From contig NZ_MAQX01000032.1 of the NCBI RefSeq assembly GCF_001682865.1, positions 614,888 through 678,887 of the forward strand: 64,000 bases of DNA. Reading direction: 5' to 3'. Positions 34,252 through 43,108 of the stretch are shown here, in pieces. How positions within the stretch are numbered: the first letter of the stretch is position 1; every line of letters begins with the position of its first letter. A program made the translations under genes and the position numbers. Under the pieces are notes generated by a model. It did no database searches and was not told the DNA's origin. It saw only the letters and a list, made by a program, of their open reading frames with translations. The DNA is from Bacillus sp. FJAT-26390. GTDB lineage: Bacteria > Bacillota > Bacilli > Paenibacillales > Paenibacillaceae.

Positions 34252-34890
34252 TTACGCTTTGTCAATCTTTTTTTTCGATACGCTTTTTCCTGTGTCCTTA
34301 ACCTTAAAGAGGCCGATCATCGCATCGACATTCATCTCGATTTGTACCTCGTAATCAGGCGGCCGCTGCAGCGTCAACCCTTGTATGAGACTGACAAAAT
34401 AAAACGCAAGCTGAAGAGGGTCCTCTTTAACGATTACTCCCCGCTCCATGCCGTCCCGCATAATGGCAGCTACCGGATTCAAGTTAGCCGTAAACCGGTC
34501 CGTGATCGCTTTTTTGATATCAGGGGGAGTTGCTTGGGAGAGCCTTGCCGTATTCATCAAAATCGTAAATGCCCAATTGGTGCGAATGGACAGCCACGAG
34601 GACATAATCGTTCGCAGCTTCGCTACCGGATCTATATCCATCGCCGCTACCTCAGAAACATATTTGCCGTAATTCGTCTGCCCTGACCGCAATACCTCGC
34701 TAAAAATCTCTTCCTTGGATTCAAAATAGTGATACACGCTGCCAACGCTCATATTCGCTTCGCTTGCGATATCCTGAATCGAGGTAAGCTGAAAGCCGTT
34801 AATAGCCATAACCTTTAGCGCACAGTCCAAAATGTGCTGAACTCGCTTCTCGCGCATCATTCGATCCTTTTCCACATTTCTCGGCGACAT
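34252..34890 (-). CDS. TetR/AcrR-family regulator next to sulfonate operon
   Basis: A 212-residue regulator. The N-terminal helix-turn-helix (ILDCALKVMAINGFQLTSIQDIASEANMSVGSVYHYFESKEEIFSEVL) is followed by an all-helical ligand domain. ATG 34890 follows GAGGAG at a good distance; the longer frame to 34965 lacks a ribosome site. It lies directly upstream of, and in the same direction as, the ABC/monooxygenase operon, with a palindromic site between them. Control of that operon is likely; the inducer is unknown. It is divergent from the second TetR gene. Confidence 0.88.
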   Translation of the reverse strand: MSPRNVEKDRMMREKRVQHILDCALKVMAINGFQLTSIQDIASEANMSVGSVYHYFESKEEIFSEVLRSGQTNYGKYVSEVAAMDIDPVAKLRTIMSSWLSIRTNWAFTILMNTARLSQATPPDIKKAITDRFTANLNPVAAIMRDGMERGVIVKEDPLQLAFYFVSLIQGLTLQRPPDYEVQIEMNVDAMIGLFKVKDTGKSVSKKKIDKA

Positions 34891-35000
34891 TCGATTATCT
34901 CCTCTCGTGATTCTTTTATGCCCGGCATTGCCTATTATCCTGCCATTATACAGAAGGATAATCAATCCAATCTATTATTTTTTTGAATGTCCGCCGCCCA

Positions 35001-35036
35001 TTGACAGCTTTATTATTAGTACTGTATAGTGCTAAT
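35001..35036 (+). promoter_or_regulatory. Promoter with TetR operator; probably leaderless transcript
   Basis: TTGACA (35001-35006), an 18-nt spacer and TATAGT (35025-35030) form the promoter. The palindrome TTAGTACTGTATAGTGCTAA (35016-35035) covers the -10 box. Transcription should start at about 35036-35038, right at the ATG (35038), and no ribosome site is present. The mRNA may therefore be leaderless. Confidence 0.68.
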
Positions 35037-35037
35037 T

Positions 35038-35619
35038 ATGACACCAAAAACGAAAATTTCCAATCGCGAGGTTGCACTGCAAACCGCCGCGAGCCTATTT
35101 TTGAGCAAAGGCTACCTCGTTACCAGCATGGATGATATTGTTGCCGAGAGCAAAGTATCCAAGACGAATATTTATTATTATTTCAAAAGCAAGGAGGAGC
35201 TGTTGTCCGCCATCATCGAGAAGATGACCGACCAATACGAGCAGCTCATTACTTACATTGCAAGCCAAACGGAGCTGCCCGTCACGGACCGGTTAATGAG
35301 AGCGATGCAGGTACTTATCGAGCAGGACATTGATTGCCTTGGAGGCTGCCCTTTCCTGACGCTATATACACAGACACCGAGGGAAGCCGTCGCTATTCGA
35401 GAGCAGATCAGCCTGTTTTTTGGCAGGCAGCTGCTCGTTCTCGAACAGCTTATTAGCCAAGGCATCGCCAGCAAAGAAATAAACAGCAAGCTGGAGCCGA
35501 AGCAGACGGCCGCTTTAATCCTATCCACCATTGAAGGCGGATTGTTCCTGCAGCATGCCAACCGTGACCCAGCAATATTGCAGCATTCGCTTTATGCTTT
35601 AGCCGCCGTGCTAAAGTAA
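35038..35619 (+). CDS. TetR/AcrR-family repressor of the SDR/hydrolase fusion gene
   Basis: A 193-residue regulator with N-terminal helix-turn-helix ASLFLSKGYLVTSMDDIVAESKVSKTNIYYYFKSKEELLSAII and a C-terminal TetR_C ligand domain containing CLGGCPFLTL, a motif common in repressors of the YxaF/LmrA type. The start ATG directly follows an operator and has no ribosome site; a GTG at 35029 in the same frame lies inside the operator. A second copy of the operator precedes the next gene, so it probably controls itself and that gene. Confidence 0.87.
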   Translation: MTPKTKISNREVALQTAASLFLSKGYLVTSMDDIVAESKVSKTNIYYYFKSKEELLSAIIEKMTDQYEQLITYIASQTELPVTDRLMRAMQVLIEQDIDCLGGCPFLTLYTQTPREAVAIREQISLFFGRQLLVLEQLISQGIASKEINSKLEPKQTAALILSTIEGGLFLQHANRDPAILQHSLYALAAVLK

Positions 35620-35624
35620 TTTTT

Positions 35625-35654
35625 TTGAGTATATTAGTACTGATTAGTACTAAT
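35625..35654 (+). promoter_or_regulatory. Second TetR operator with internal promoter
   Basis: TTAGTACTGATTAGTACTAA (35634-35653) repeats the operator of the tetR promoter with three changes. TTGAGT (35625-35630) and TACTAA (35648-35653), spaced 17 nt, form a promoter overlapped by the operator. It would allow separate repression of the fusion gene. Confidence 0.7.
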
Positions 35655-35680
35655 TTTAAATAATGGAGGAGGATGCTAAC

Positions 35681-37510
35681 ATGGCACATGTATTCATCAC
35701 GGGAGGTACCGGTTTTATCGGTTCACATATGGTGAGACGGCTGGCAGCCGAAGGTCACCGCATCACAGCGCTGGTTCGGTCACAGTCGCGGTTTAACGCC
35801 ATTTTCAAGCTGACAGATGGAGACATGCCCCCTTCCCTATCCGCTATTAACGGTGATTTGACCCAGCAGGCACTTGGCCTCTCTCCAAGCGACCGCGAGC
35901 TTCTGCTTACTGCCGACGTAATAATTCATGCCGGAGGGCCAATGGATATCCTGCTGAATAAGCAGCAAGCGAAGCAAGTATTTCTAGATGCCGCCGAGCA
36001 TTTAACCCTATTAGCCGACCACTTGCATAAGAGCGGCCAGCTCCGCCATTTTATTCATGTCGTTGGCTTCAAGAGCCCTGTTACGGAGCAAAATATAAAC
36101 GAGCAAGCCGCCATTTTGAAGCTGCTAGAGCATGAGTCTCCTTACGAGCGAATGAAGATCACCGCCGATCTCCATATCCGCCAGCAAGCAAAGCGAAGCG
36201 GCTACTCCCTTTCCGTCGTTAACCCTAGCGTCATCATCGGCGATTCCGTTACAGGAAATACCGAGCAAACCGGCGGGCTTGGCATTCTGATCGCCTCCGC
36301 TAGACGGAAGCTGATGGGCACAGTGCCCGGCGGGCCGAAGCACTGGCTTCCGCTTGTCCACGTTGACCATACCGCCGCATTTATTGCCGCGCTCGTAAGC
36401 GAGCAGCAGCCCGCGAGCGATACCTACTACCTGCTCGATGAACAAAATGCCAGCCCGAATATGACCGAGCTCATAAGACTCATCAATAAGGAGCTCCGCG
36501 TTCCGGCTCCGATCGGTTCGATTTCGCTTTCGTTATTAGGAAAGCTGCTGGGCACACGCATCGGCAGCAAGCTAGGCATTCCCGGGCAGTCGCTCAGCTT
36601 TATTGCGAGCAAGCCATTTCCTCTCCAATCCACGAGACATATTCAGCAAAAGCATGCTCTTTACGCATCCGTGAATCACTCGATTCTACCGCATGTGATC
36701 GCTGATCTGGACTATCGCCTATCGCACGGACTGAACGGTCGTCCGGACTTTGAGCGCAATAGGCGCGGCCCGCTGGCAACGCTAGAGAATGCTGGCAGCG
36801 GTCATCCTATTCTTTTGCTGCCTGGCACGTTTAGCGGGGCCGATTGCTTGCTGCCGCTTGCCGCCGAGCTGAAAGGCCGCCAAGTTTGGGTCGCCGATCT
36901 GCCCGGCTTCGGACGATCGCCCTATCATCATAGCGCTAGCGTAATCGAGGGGCATGTCCAAGCGATTATGGAGGCAATCGCTTCACAGCAGGAGCCCGTT
37001 ACCTTAATCGGCCATTCCTATGGCGCATTGCTCGCAGCCAAAGTAATGGAGCGTATGCCATCGCATCATATTGGCGCCGTCCGCCTGCTTCAGCCCGTAC
37101 TTCATCCGGCTAATTCGCGGTACAAGAGCAGCATGGCAAATCGTTTGCTTTTGCCGCATGTTACGGAGAATAGGCTGCGAAAGGAGCTTTTAGCACGCGG
37201 CTGCTTTGAGCATCCAAATGAAATACCAGATAGCTATATCCGATTTGCGCGAGAGGAGCTTAGCTCCCCGCGCGTGAGAGCCACCTTAGCAGATACGCAG
37301 GCTGCTTTAACCAGAGCAGAGCACTTCCGTTTGCAGCCCGAGAGCTGGAACACTCGCCAAACAAACATAATTTGGGGCACCAAAGAGCCCGTCTACACGA
37401 TTCCTGAAGCCTATTCCGGCATACAAACAACGCTACTGCCTTATGGACATCACTTCCCGGTCTCTCATCCAGCCGAAACCGCCAAGCTATTGCTCCAATC
37501 GGGAATCTAG
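35681..37510 (+). CDS. Fusion of SDR-type NAD(P)-dependent epimerase/reductase with alpha/beta hydrolase
   Basis: This 609-residue two-domain protein has an extended SDR as its N-terminal part (about 1-360): Rossmann motif ITGGTGFIGSHMVRRL, HFIHVVGFKSP, catalytic YERMK (Tyr and Lys) and SVVNPSVIIGDS. The C-terminal part (about 370-609) is an alpha/beta hydrolase with oxyanion region LLPGTFSGAD, nucleophile elbow GHSYGA and catalytic His in YGHHFPVSHP. ATG 35681 follows GGAGGAGG by 8 nt. The fusion suggests two successive steps on one compound, such as reduction of a carbonyl and hydrolysis of an ester or lactone. It is controlled by the upstream TetR repressor. The frame is continuous, with no sign of a joining error. 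Confidence 0.85.
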   Translation: MAHVFITGGTGFIGSHMVRRLAAEGHRITALVRSQSRFNAIFKLTDGDMPPSLSAINGDLTQQALGLSPSDRELLLTADVIIHAGGPMDILLNKQQAKQVFLDAAEHLTLLADHLHKSGQLRHFIHVVGFKSPVTEQNINEQAAILKLLEHESPYERMKITADLHIRQQAKRSGYSLSVVNPSVIIGDSVTGNTEQTGGLGILIASARRKLMGTVPGGPKHWLPLVHVDHTAAFIAALVSEQQPASDTYYLLDEQNASPNMTELIRLINKELRVPAPIGSISLSLLGKLLGTRIGSKLGIPGQSLSFIASKPFPLQSTRHIQQKHALYASVNHSILPHVIADLDYRLSHGLNGRPDFERNRRGPLATLENAGSGHPILLLPGTFSGADCLLPLAAELKGRQVWVADLPGFGRSPYHHSASVIEGHVQAIMEAIASQQEPVTLIGHSYGALLAAKVMERMPSHHIGAVRLLQPVLHPANSRYKSSMANRLLLPHVTENRLRKELLARGCFEHPNEIPDSYIRFAREELSSPRVRATLADTQAALTRAEHFRLQPESWNTRQTNIIWGTKEPVYTIPEAYSGIQTTLLPYGHHFPVSHPAETAKLLLQSGI

Positions 37511-37528
37511 TTGAGAAAATAGAAAAAA

Positions 37529-37568
37529 GGCGGCTCACCGAGGTCTAATCAGACCTCTCGGAACCGCC
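37529..37568. terminator. Bidirectional terminator
   Basis: GGCGG...CCGAGGTCT pairs with AGACCTCTCGG...CCGCC, with small bulges. An A run precedes it and TTATTTT follows, so it serves the fusion gene on the plus strand and the SLH asparaginase gene on the minus strand. Confidence 0.8.
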
Positions 37569-37583
37569 CTTATTTTAAGTTCA

Positions 37584-39776
37584 TTACTTATTCTTGAGCA
37601 TATTCATAATAACCGTTATAGCATCCGCTCTCGAAGCGGTAGCCTTTGGCGCGAATAGATTGCCCGTTCTGCCTTGAATAATGCCCTTGTCGCTGACTGC
37701 TTTGACAGCGCCCTTCGCCCATGCCGGAATGTCGCCATTATCGGCGAAGCTCGTTGTGGCATTAGGGTCCAGCGTCAGCCCAGCACCGCTTGCGATCATT
37801 GATACCATTTCCATTCGCAAAATGTTGGCGCTTGGACGGAAGGTCCCGTCTGGATAACCGCTGATGACCTTTGCTTTGACCGCTTGTGCAACAGCATCCT
37901 TTGCCCACGCCTCGATTTTGTCATTGTCGGTAAAGGCAAGCGACGCGCCCGCACCCTCCGCTTTGAGCGCTCCCATCAACATGACAGAGAACTCTGCACG
38001 CGTTACCGTGTTGTTCGGTTTGAATGTGCCGTCGACATAACCCTTCACAATGCCGGATGCAACCGCCTCTTTAATGGCTGCTTCTGCCCAGTGTCCGGAA
38101 ATGTCCGTAAAGGACGCCGCTTCATCCTTCTTATCTACGGCGAATACAGCAAACTTCGTGAAGTGGTCGGATTTCACAGTAATGAGGTTACCGCTAATCG
38201 ACCCGCCCATCTCAATCCATTGCTTCTTCGTCTCATCGTAATAGAATATGGAGGCTGTCTTGCCCTCCTTGATCAGACTCGTATCAAATTTGAAGGTTAA
38301 CGTGACCGGAACTAAGAAATTAGCTGAAATATTTTTGAGTATTTCAAAAATCGGCGATACCAGCTGGCTCGTTGATTCCACAATACCGCCCGTACCCGTC
38401 AGCTTTTCAATGGAAAGCAGCATTTGCTCCTTCGTCGCTCCTGCCGGTACGGAAACCGTGACGCTATCATCCAAGCCTAGCGTGCCTGCGCTTCCAGCAC
38501 CGATCGTAACCTCGCCTTTGCCTGGCACATTACCGCCTGAGCCGCTTTCCCCGCCTACTGGAGGAGTAGTCGTTTCCGGCACATCTACCGTAATATCCTG
38601 CGTGCCTACCGTCTCAAACCAACCCTTCACCGTATTAAAATCACTAGAGAAAGCAAGCGACAGCATAAGCATAATACGAGCATGCTGCGGATTTAAATTA
38701 TCTCCGGCAATAATGCCGTTGCTGCTGCCCGTAATCGTACCCGAGCCCGTTCTTGTAGTTGAGACAAACGTGACGCCATGGTCCCGAATAGCTGCTGTTC
38801 GTGCCGCGCTCATTTTCGATGAAATGCCCGCCGCTCCAGTGCCAGCCGTAACAATTCCCTTCGCGCCGTCCTCAACTAATGCACGAATCGCTCCGCCGCC
38901 GGCTTCCTGATAGCTGTAGGCAATCTCCACGATCGGAAGATTATCCTTCGAAATAAGCTTCAAGTTAAATGGCGTTTTCCAGTCAGCCTGACCGGCCTTC
39001 AGCGCTCTTGCGTTAAGGCGGTAAATGCGTACGGCCGGATCATCCACGTAGCCAAGCGCCCCAAACATCGGCGTTTCAAACGTATCCATCCGATGCGAGT
39101 TGGATTTCGTCACCTCGCGCGCTGCGTGAATCACATCATTTAGCATAACGACCGTGCCGTACCATTTGGTCTTGCCGCTGCCCGCTACTTTAATCGCTTG
39201 ATAAAGGTTAGCAGGGCCATCTGTTCCAATTACATCCCAAGGCCTCATCGCCCCTGTCACGACTACCGGCTTCTCGCTTTGCACCGTCAGATCTAGGAAA
39301 TAAGCAATTTCCTCCATCGTATCGGTTCCCGTAGTCACGACAGCACTATCATAAACTTCAAGCGCCGCGTCTACCGCAAGAGATAGATCGTAGAGCTCCT
39401 TCATGGAGTAGCCGCCTGATCCTTTGTTGCCGAATTGGAACGTCGAAACGTCGGCGATTTTATCTTTTCTTGGCAGCTGCGCCACTAGATCTGACATCAG
39501 ATATGTGCCTGCTGCGTAATTTTGAAAATTGGTCGGATCATTGTCCCTTGCTTTGCCCGCAAGCGTCCCGCCTGTCGCCATTACGATGACATTTGGCAGC
39601 GGTGATGCCTTATGCTCCTCAGACAAAGCCGGAATGTTAAAGGTCGGCAGCTGCGGAGCTGCCGTCTCGGCACGAACCGAGCTGGCATAGCCAGTCAGGA
39701 TCGTGCCAAGAAGAGCCGCTATGAGGAGAGGAATAAATATTTTCTTCGCTGTTTTTGGATGGCTTCTTATGGTCAT
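37584..39776 (-). CDS. Type II L-asparaginase with SLH surface anchor
   Basis: A 730-residue exported enzyme. After a signal peptide (about 1-36) comes an asparaginase domain (about 60-385), with the nucleophile Thr in MATGGTLAGKA, the Thr-Asp pair in TTGTDTMEEIAYF and the Lys region GAMRPWDVIGTDGPANL. A linker and a domain with DHFTKFAVFAVD, like the region preceding SLH in many surface proteins, follow. Three SLH domains end the chain (FTDISGHWAEAAIKEAV...FKPNNTVTRAEF near 555-610, and about 615-670 and 675-728). It would hydrolyse asparagine at the cell surface for nitrogen. It lies 20 nt after the stop of a close paralogue, so the pair is a tandem duplication. Confidence 0.9.
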   Translation of the reverse strand: MTIRSHPKTAKKIFIPLLIAALLGTILTGYASSVRAETAAPQLPTFNIPALSEEHKASPLPNVIVMATGGTLAGKARDNDPTNFQNYAAGTYLMSDLVAQLPRKDKIADVSTFQFGNKGSGGYSMKELYDLSLAVDAALEVYDSAVVTTGTDTMEEIAYFLDLTVQSEKPVVVTGAMRPWDVIGTDGPANLYQAIKVAGSGKTKWYGTVVMLNDVIHAAREVTKSNSHRMDTFETPMFGALGYVDDPAVRIYRLNARALKAGQADWKTPFNLKLISKDNLPIVEIAYSYQEAGGGAIRALVEDGAKGIVTAGTGAAGISSKMSAARTAAIRDHGVTFVSTTRTGSGTITGSSNGIIAGDNLNPQHARIMLMLSLAFSSDFNTVKGWFETVGTQDITVDVPETTTPPVGGESGSGGNVPGKGEVTIGAGSAGTLGLDDSVTVSVPAGATKEQMLLSIEKLTGTGGIVESTSQLVSPIFEILKNISANFLVPVTLTFKFDTSLIKEGKTASIFYYDETKKQWIEMGGSISGNLITVKSDHFTKFAVFAVDKKDEAASFTDISGHWAEAAIKEAVASGIVKGYVDGTFKPNNTVTRAEFSVMLMGALKAEGAGASLAFTDNDKIEAWAKDAVAQAVKAKVISGYPDGTFRPSANILRMEMVSMIASGAGLTLDPNATTSFADNGDIPAWAKGAVKAVSDKGIIQGRTGNLFAPKATASRADAITVIMNMLKNK

Positions 39777-39796
39777 AACCGTACTCCTCCCCTAAA

Positions 39797-41185
39797 TTAT
39801 GGCGTCACCGGTGCTGTTTCAGGCGTTGCTGTCGGCACAGTCTCTGTTGGTGCAACGGTTGGTTCAACTGTAGCAGTCGGCAATCCAGCCTCAGGGGTTG
39901 GAGCTGGGGTAACAACAGGCTCCGGCACAACTGGCTCAACCAGCGGCTCTTCAACAGAAGTTTTCAACACTGTATTTTCATCCACCGAAATTTCAACGTC
40001 CTGTGTACCGAAGGTTGTAAACCAGCCTCTGATCGTGCTTACATCGTTTGTAAAAGCGAGTGAAAGCAACAGCATCATGCGAGCATGCGCCGCATTCAGA
40101 TTATCGCCGCCAATGACGTTGCCGCTGCCGCTATCATAGATAGAGCCAGAGCCTGTTCTTGTCGTCGAGACGAACACTACGCCTTTATCTTTAATGGCTG
40201 CCGCGCGAGCGGTGCTTTGCTTGGACGAAATTCCGCCTGCACCCGTGCCTGCCGTGACGATTCCTTTTGCCCCGTCCTCTACCAATCCGCGAATGCTTCC
40301 GCCGCCCGCCTCTTGGTAGCCATAAATAATTTCTACGATTGGAAGGCTGTCCTTGGAGATCGTTTTAAGATCAAATGGCGATGCCCATTTGTCCGTGCCC
40401 GCTTTGCTCGCTCTTGCAGGAGCACGGTAAATACGAACGGCAGGATCATCTACATAACCAAGTGCGCCAAACATAGGAGCATCAAACGTATCGTTGCGGT
40501 GTGCGTTCGTTTTTGTAACCTCACGCGCCGCATAAATCACATCGTTTAGCATTACAACTGTGCCAAACCATTTTGTTTTGCCGCTGCCAGCTACTTTAAT
40601 CGCTTGATAAAGATTGGCAGGACCGTCCGTGCCGATTACATCCCAAGGTCTCATTGCGCCAGTTACAACGACCGGCTTCTCGCTGCGGACCGTCAAATCC
40701 AGGAAGTAAGCAATTTCCTCCATCGTATCCGTACCTGTCGTTACGACAGCACTGTCATAAATCTCAAGCGCAGCATCAACAGCTAGCGAGAGATCGTATA
40801 GCTCTTTAATGCTGTAGCCGCCTGATCCTTTATTTCCGAATTGGAAAGTGGATACATCGGCTATTTTATCTTTTTTAGGAAGCTGCGCGACTAGATCAGC
40901 CATCAAATAAGTGCCAGCCGCATAGTTTTGGAAGTTTGTCGGATCATCATTTCTCGCTTTGCCCGCAAGCGTGCCCCCGGTTGCAACAACGATAACATTA
41001 GGAAGGCTTGATGCCTTGTGTTCGGATGAAAGAGCTGGTATATCAAATTTTGGAAGCTGTGGCGCTTCTTCCGCTCGAACAAAGTCCGTTCTTGTCAGCA
41101 CCCCAACCATTGCTGCTAGCAGCGATAGTACTAATAGAGGAATAAGAACCTTTTTCGCCAACTCACTCTTTACCAATTGTGTCAT
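39797..41185 (-). CDS. Type II L-asparaginase, secreted, with Pro/Thr tail
   Basis: A 462-residue exported asparaginase. Signal peptide about 1-38; the catalytic domain has VATGGTLAGKA, TTGTDTMEE and GAMRPWDVIGTDGP. It differs from the downstream paralogue at only about ten positions in the first ~165 residues of the domain. Instead of SLH domains it ends in a Pro/Thr/Glu-rich tail of about 55 residues (PVVPEPVVTPAPTPEAGL) with no sorting signal, so it is probably released or held loosely in the wall. The two genes are probably one transcript. GGAGAATTAAT lies ahead of the ATG. Confidence 0.9.
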   Translation of the reverse strand: MTQLVKSELAKKVLIPLLVLSLLAAMVGVLTRTDFVRAEEAPQLPKFDIPALSSEHKASSLPNVIVVATGGTLAGKARNDDPTNFQNYAAGTYLMADLVAQLPKKDKIADVSTFQFGNKGSGGYSIKELYDLSLAVDAALEIYDSAVVTTGTDTMEEIAYFLDLTVRSEKPVVVTGAMRPWDVIGTDGPANLYQAIKVAGSGKTKWFGTVVMLNDVIYAAREVTKTNAHRNDTFDAPMFGALGYVDDPAVRIYRAPARASKAGTDKWASPFDLKTISKDSLPIVEIIYGYQEAGGGSIRGLVEDGAKGIVTAGTGAGGISSKQSTARAAAIKDKGVVFVSTTRTGSGSIYDSGSGNVIGGDNLNAAHARMMLLLSLAFTNDVSTIRGWFTTFGTQDVEISVDENTVLKTSVEEPLVEPVVPEPVVTPAPTPEAGLPTATVEPTVAPTETVPTATPETAPVTP

Positions 41186-41631
41186 ATTAATTCTCCTCCA
41201 ATGTTATATATTTCTCTCTATCTAATTCAATAGTCTATTTTATGTTATATAAGTTAACAAGCCGAAAAATTGCGAATAAAGCGTATTCATTCGTTACATG
41301 CTCGTTATAGCTTCTTTTTTGGTTTAGTTTCTTACTATTATAAAGTATACATATGTTAACTATATTTACATCATTTTCGTTTGGAAGCTGCTTTTGTGAT
41401 AGATGGTAAATGAGGGATAGGCTGAGAATTAGATAGGAGTTCGGCACGGCCTCATCGCGGCTAAAATCCGCTTCATTAATGGGGTGCTGCTCAGGAATAT
41501 TGTCATGGTACTCGCCATTTGCCCGACCAAGTTGACACCTGCATAACTCAATGCTATGGTGGACGTCAGAAGGCATTTCGCGACTTTCGCGGAGTGCCTA
41601 TCTGTCTATTTGGTAAGGGGGTGAGATAAGC
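41186..41631. other. Divergent intergenic region between asparaginase and Cse60-like genes
   Basis: About 446 nt. The first half is very A/T-rich and probably holds the asparaginase promoter. TTGACA (41532-41537) and TATGGT (41555-41560), spaced 17 nt, are a candidate promoter for the Cse60-like gene. A hairpin with arms AGGCA...CGCG and CGCG...TGCCT follows at 41569-41598. A minus-strand frame of 113 codons (41235-41576) has no ribosome site and a poor composition, and I do not call it a gene. Confidence 0.5.
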
Positions 41632-41826
41632 ATGATACAGGTTAAAGAGTTTATCGATACGGATACCGTATTTGCTGAAAAAAGAGCAAACGAGTTTTTG
41701 GCGGAACTAAATGACGACCAAGTTATCAACATTTGTTACGGCTCCATGATCAAGACGGCTACATCCGGCAACACCTATCAGCGCAGCACCATCTTGGTCG
41801 TTTATAAGCAAAATAAAGAAAAGTAA
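41632..41826 (+). CDS. Cse60-like sporulation protein
   Basis: A 64-residue protein that starts MIQVKEFIDTDTVFAEKRANEFLAEL and ends in beta strands (TILVVYKQ). Length and layout fit the Cse60/YbfA-like small proteins of Bacillales; cse60 is transcribed in the mother cell in Bacillus subtilis. AAGGGGGTGAG lies 6 nt before the ATG. The next small gene overlaps its stop codon. The molecular role is unknown. Confidence 0.72.
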   Translation: MIQVKEFIDTDTVFAEKRANEFLAELNDDQVINICYGSMIKTATSGNTYQRSTILVVYKQNKEK

Positions 41827-42029
41827 TGAAGAAAGCGGGTGATCCCATCATTAAACCCCGTCAAGACAATCTGCCGCCAACGGAGAAAAAGGGGAATGAG
41901 GCAAAGGACATTCGAGGCACAAAAAGAGATAAGTGGGAGGTTTTCTTCCATATCCTCTCTTACACGGCAACAATCGGTTTAATAGCCGCGGCTATCGGGT
42001 ATACCGTTTATCTGTTCGTCAAGCAGTAG
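41826..42029 (+). CDS. Small single-helix membrane protein
   Basis: A 67-residue protein. The first ~38 residues are charged and basic (KKGNEAKDIRGTKRDKW), then one transmembrane helix (ILSYTATIGLIAAAIGYTVYLF) ends near the C-terminus. The ATG overlaps the stop of the Cse60-like gene (taATG), so the two are probably translated together. I do not recognise a family. Confidence 0.62.
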   Translation: MKKAGDPIIKPRQDNLPPTEKKGNEAKDIRGTKRDKWEVFFHILSYTATIGLIAAAIGYTVYLFVKQ

Positions 42030-42078
42030 AAGCAGCTGTCTTGCAACCGTTATCACATATATCGTACGGAGGTTGGCC

Positions 42079-42141
42079 ATGAACGACTTTACTAACGATC
42101 GATTGCATAGGTTAAAGAGCGGAATATTCACCAAGCCGTAG
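42079..42141 (+). CDS. Possible 20-residue peptide gene
   Basis: MNDFTNDRLHRLKSGIFTKP is encoded behind a strong CGGAGG ribosome site 7 nt upstream of the ATG. It follows the two small genes above. It could be a true short peptide or the start of a truncated gene. Nothing similar is known to me. Confidence 0.3.
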   Translation: MNDFTNDRLHRLKSGIFTKP

Positions 42142-42171
42142 TCCTCCTCATCCCATTCCATTAACAAAAAG

Positions 42172-42222
42172 AAAGAAGCAAGCAGCCTTTGCCTATTTAC
42201 GGCGTCAGCGACTTGCTTCTTT
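42172..42222 (-). terminator. Terminator of methyltransferase gene
   Basis: Perfect 11-bp arms AAAGAAGCAAG and CTTGCTTCTTT enclose a loop with an inner GCC/GGC stem. On the minus strand CTTTTTG follows. It is 28 nt past the methyltransferase stop. Confidence 0.7.
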
Positions 42223-42250
42223 GAGTTGTCTGCCAAAAGTAAAAATATTT

Positions 42251-43072
42251 TTATTTCACGCCCAGCCTCATCCTGTAACTGAACATGACCTCTAGTTCCC
42301 TGCCTGCAAAATAATTCTCCACGCTGCTGCGAAACGCTTCTATTGGCTTAACCAGCTCTGTCGAGCCCAGCTTAAACACAGCCTGTACACCGCCTTGGCT
42401 AAGCGCCAAACCAACATAACGTTCTGCATGGCATCGTTCCATATTATGAAACACAATCTCTTTCGCGAAGCGGAACAAGCCGCTGTTTCTAATTTGCGTT
42501 AAATGCTGCTCCTTGTCCCGTTTGCTTGCACGGTCCTTCTCAGGTATGTTCCTTGCGATAATTTCCTCCGTTCGGTCGATCAGCCGCTTATATTCCGCCT
42601 CAACGGACCAATGCAGCGTCGGCGGCCAATCGCAGTCATAAGCTGCAAACACGCCCTCCGGCTTAAGAACGCGCGCGAATTCACGAAGCGTGCTGACAGG
42701 CTCCATCCAGTGAAACGATTGCGAGCACGTTACGACATCAACGCTTTCCGCTTCCAAAGCGAGCCTATCCGAGTAACCTTTGACAAAGGAAATATGCCCG
42801 CCGTCTGCCAGCTCAGGCAAGTGAGAAATCGCCTTGCCCCGCATATCATCATTTGGCTCAAAGCCAATAATCTGTTCGGCATGCCCGTTCCACACAAAGG
42901 AGGACAAGCCCGTACCGCAGCCGACATCAGCAACAATGCCTGGTTTTCGGCCCAAATAGCTCGTTAAAATATCAACAATTGCTGCAGGCGCCTTTGGGCG
43001 ATGCTGGTCATAATCATTTTCGAATCCGGAGAAACGATCTACGTTGTTTTGAGAATGGCTTCCTAAAGTCAT
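42251..43072 (-). CDS. Class I SAM-dependent methyltransferase
   Basis: A 273-residue enzyme with a Rossmann methyltransferase core. Motif I is VADVGCGTGLSSF; the acidic residue of motif II lies in IIGFEPNDDM; motif IV is VVTCSQSFHWME, and REFARVLKPEGVFAAYD follows as the post-III helix/strand. The C-terminal part (HAERYVGLALSQGGVQAV) is variable. It resembles the UbiE/BioC-like group; the substrate is unknown. GGAGG lies 7 nt before the ATG. Monocistronic. Confidence 0.87.
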   Translation of the reverse strand: MTLGSHSQNNVDRFSGFENDYDQHRPKAPAAIVDILTSYLGRKPGIVADVGCGTGLSSFVWNGHAEQIIGFEPNDDMRGKAISHLPELADGGHISFVKGYSDRLALEAESVDVVTCSQSFHWMEPVSTLREFARVLKPEGVFAAYDCDWPPTLHWSVEAEYKRLIDRTEEIIARNIPEKDRASKRDKEQHLTQIRNSGLFRFAKEIVFHNMERCHAERYVGLALSQGGVQAVFKLGSTELVKPIEAFRSSVENYFAGRELEVMFSYRMRLGVK

Positions 43073-43108
43073 ATCACAGCCTCCGTTCCTAATATCAAGG
43101 AGCTGAGC

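Noticed and set aside
41235..41576. 113-codon minus-strand frame between the asparaginase and Cse60-like genes
   Set aside because: It has a low-complexity Asn/Leu-rich C-terminus, no ribosome site and no recognised family, and it overlaps the likely promoter regions.
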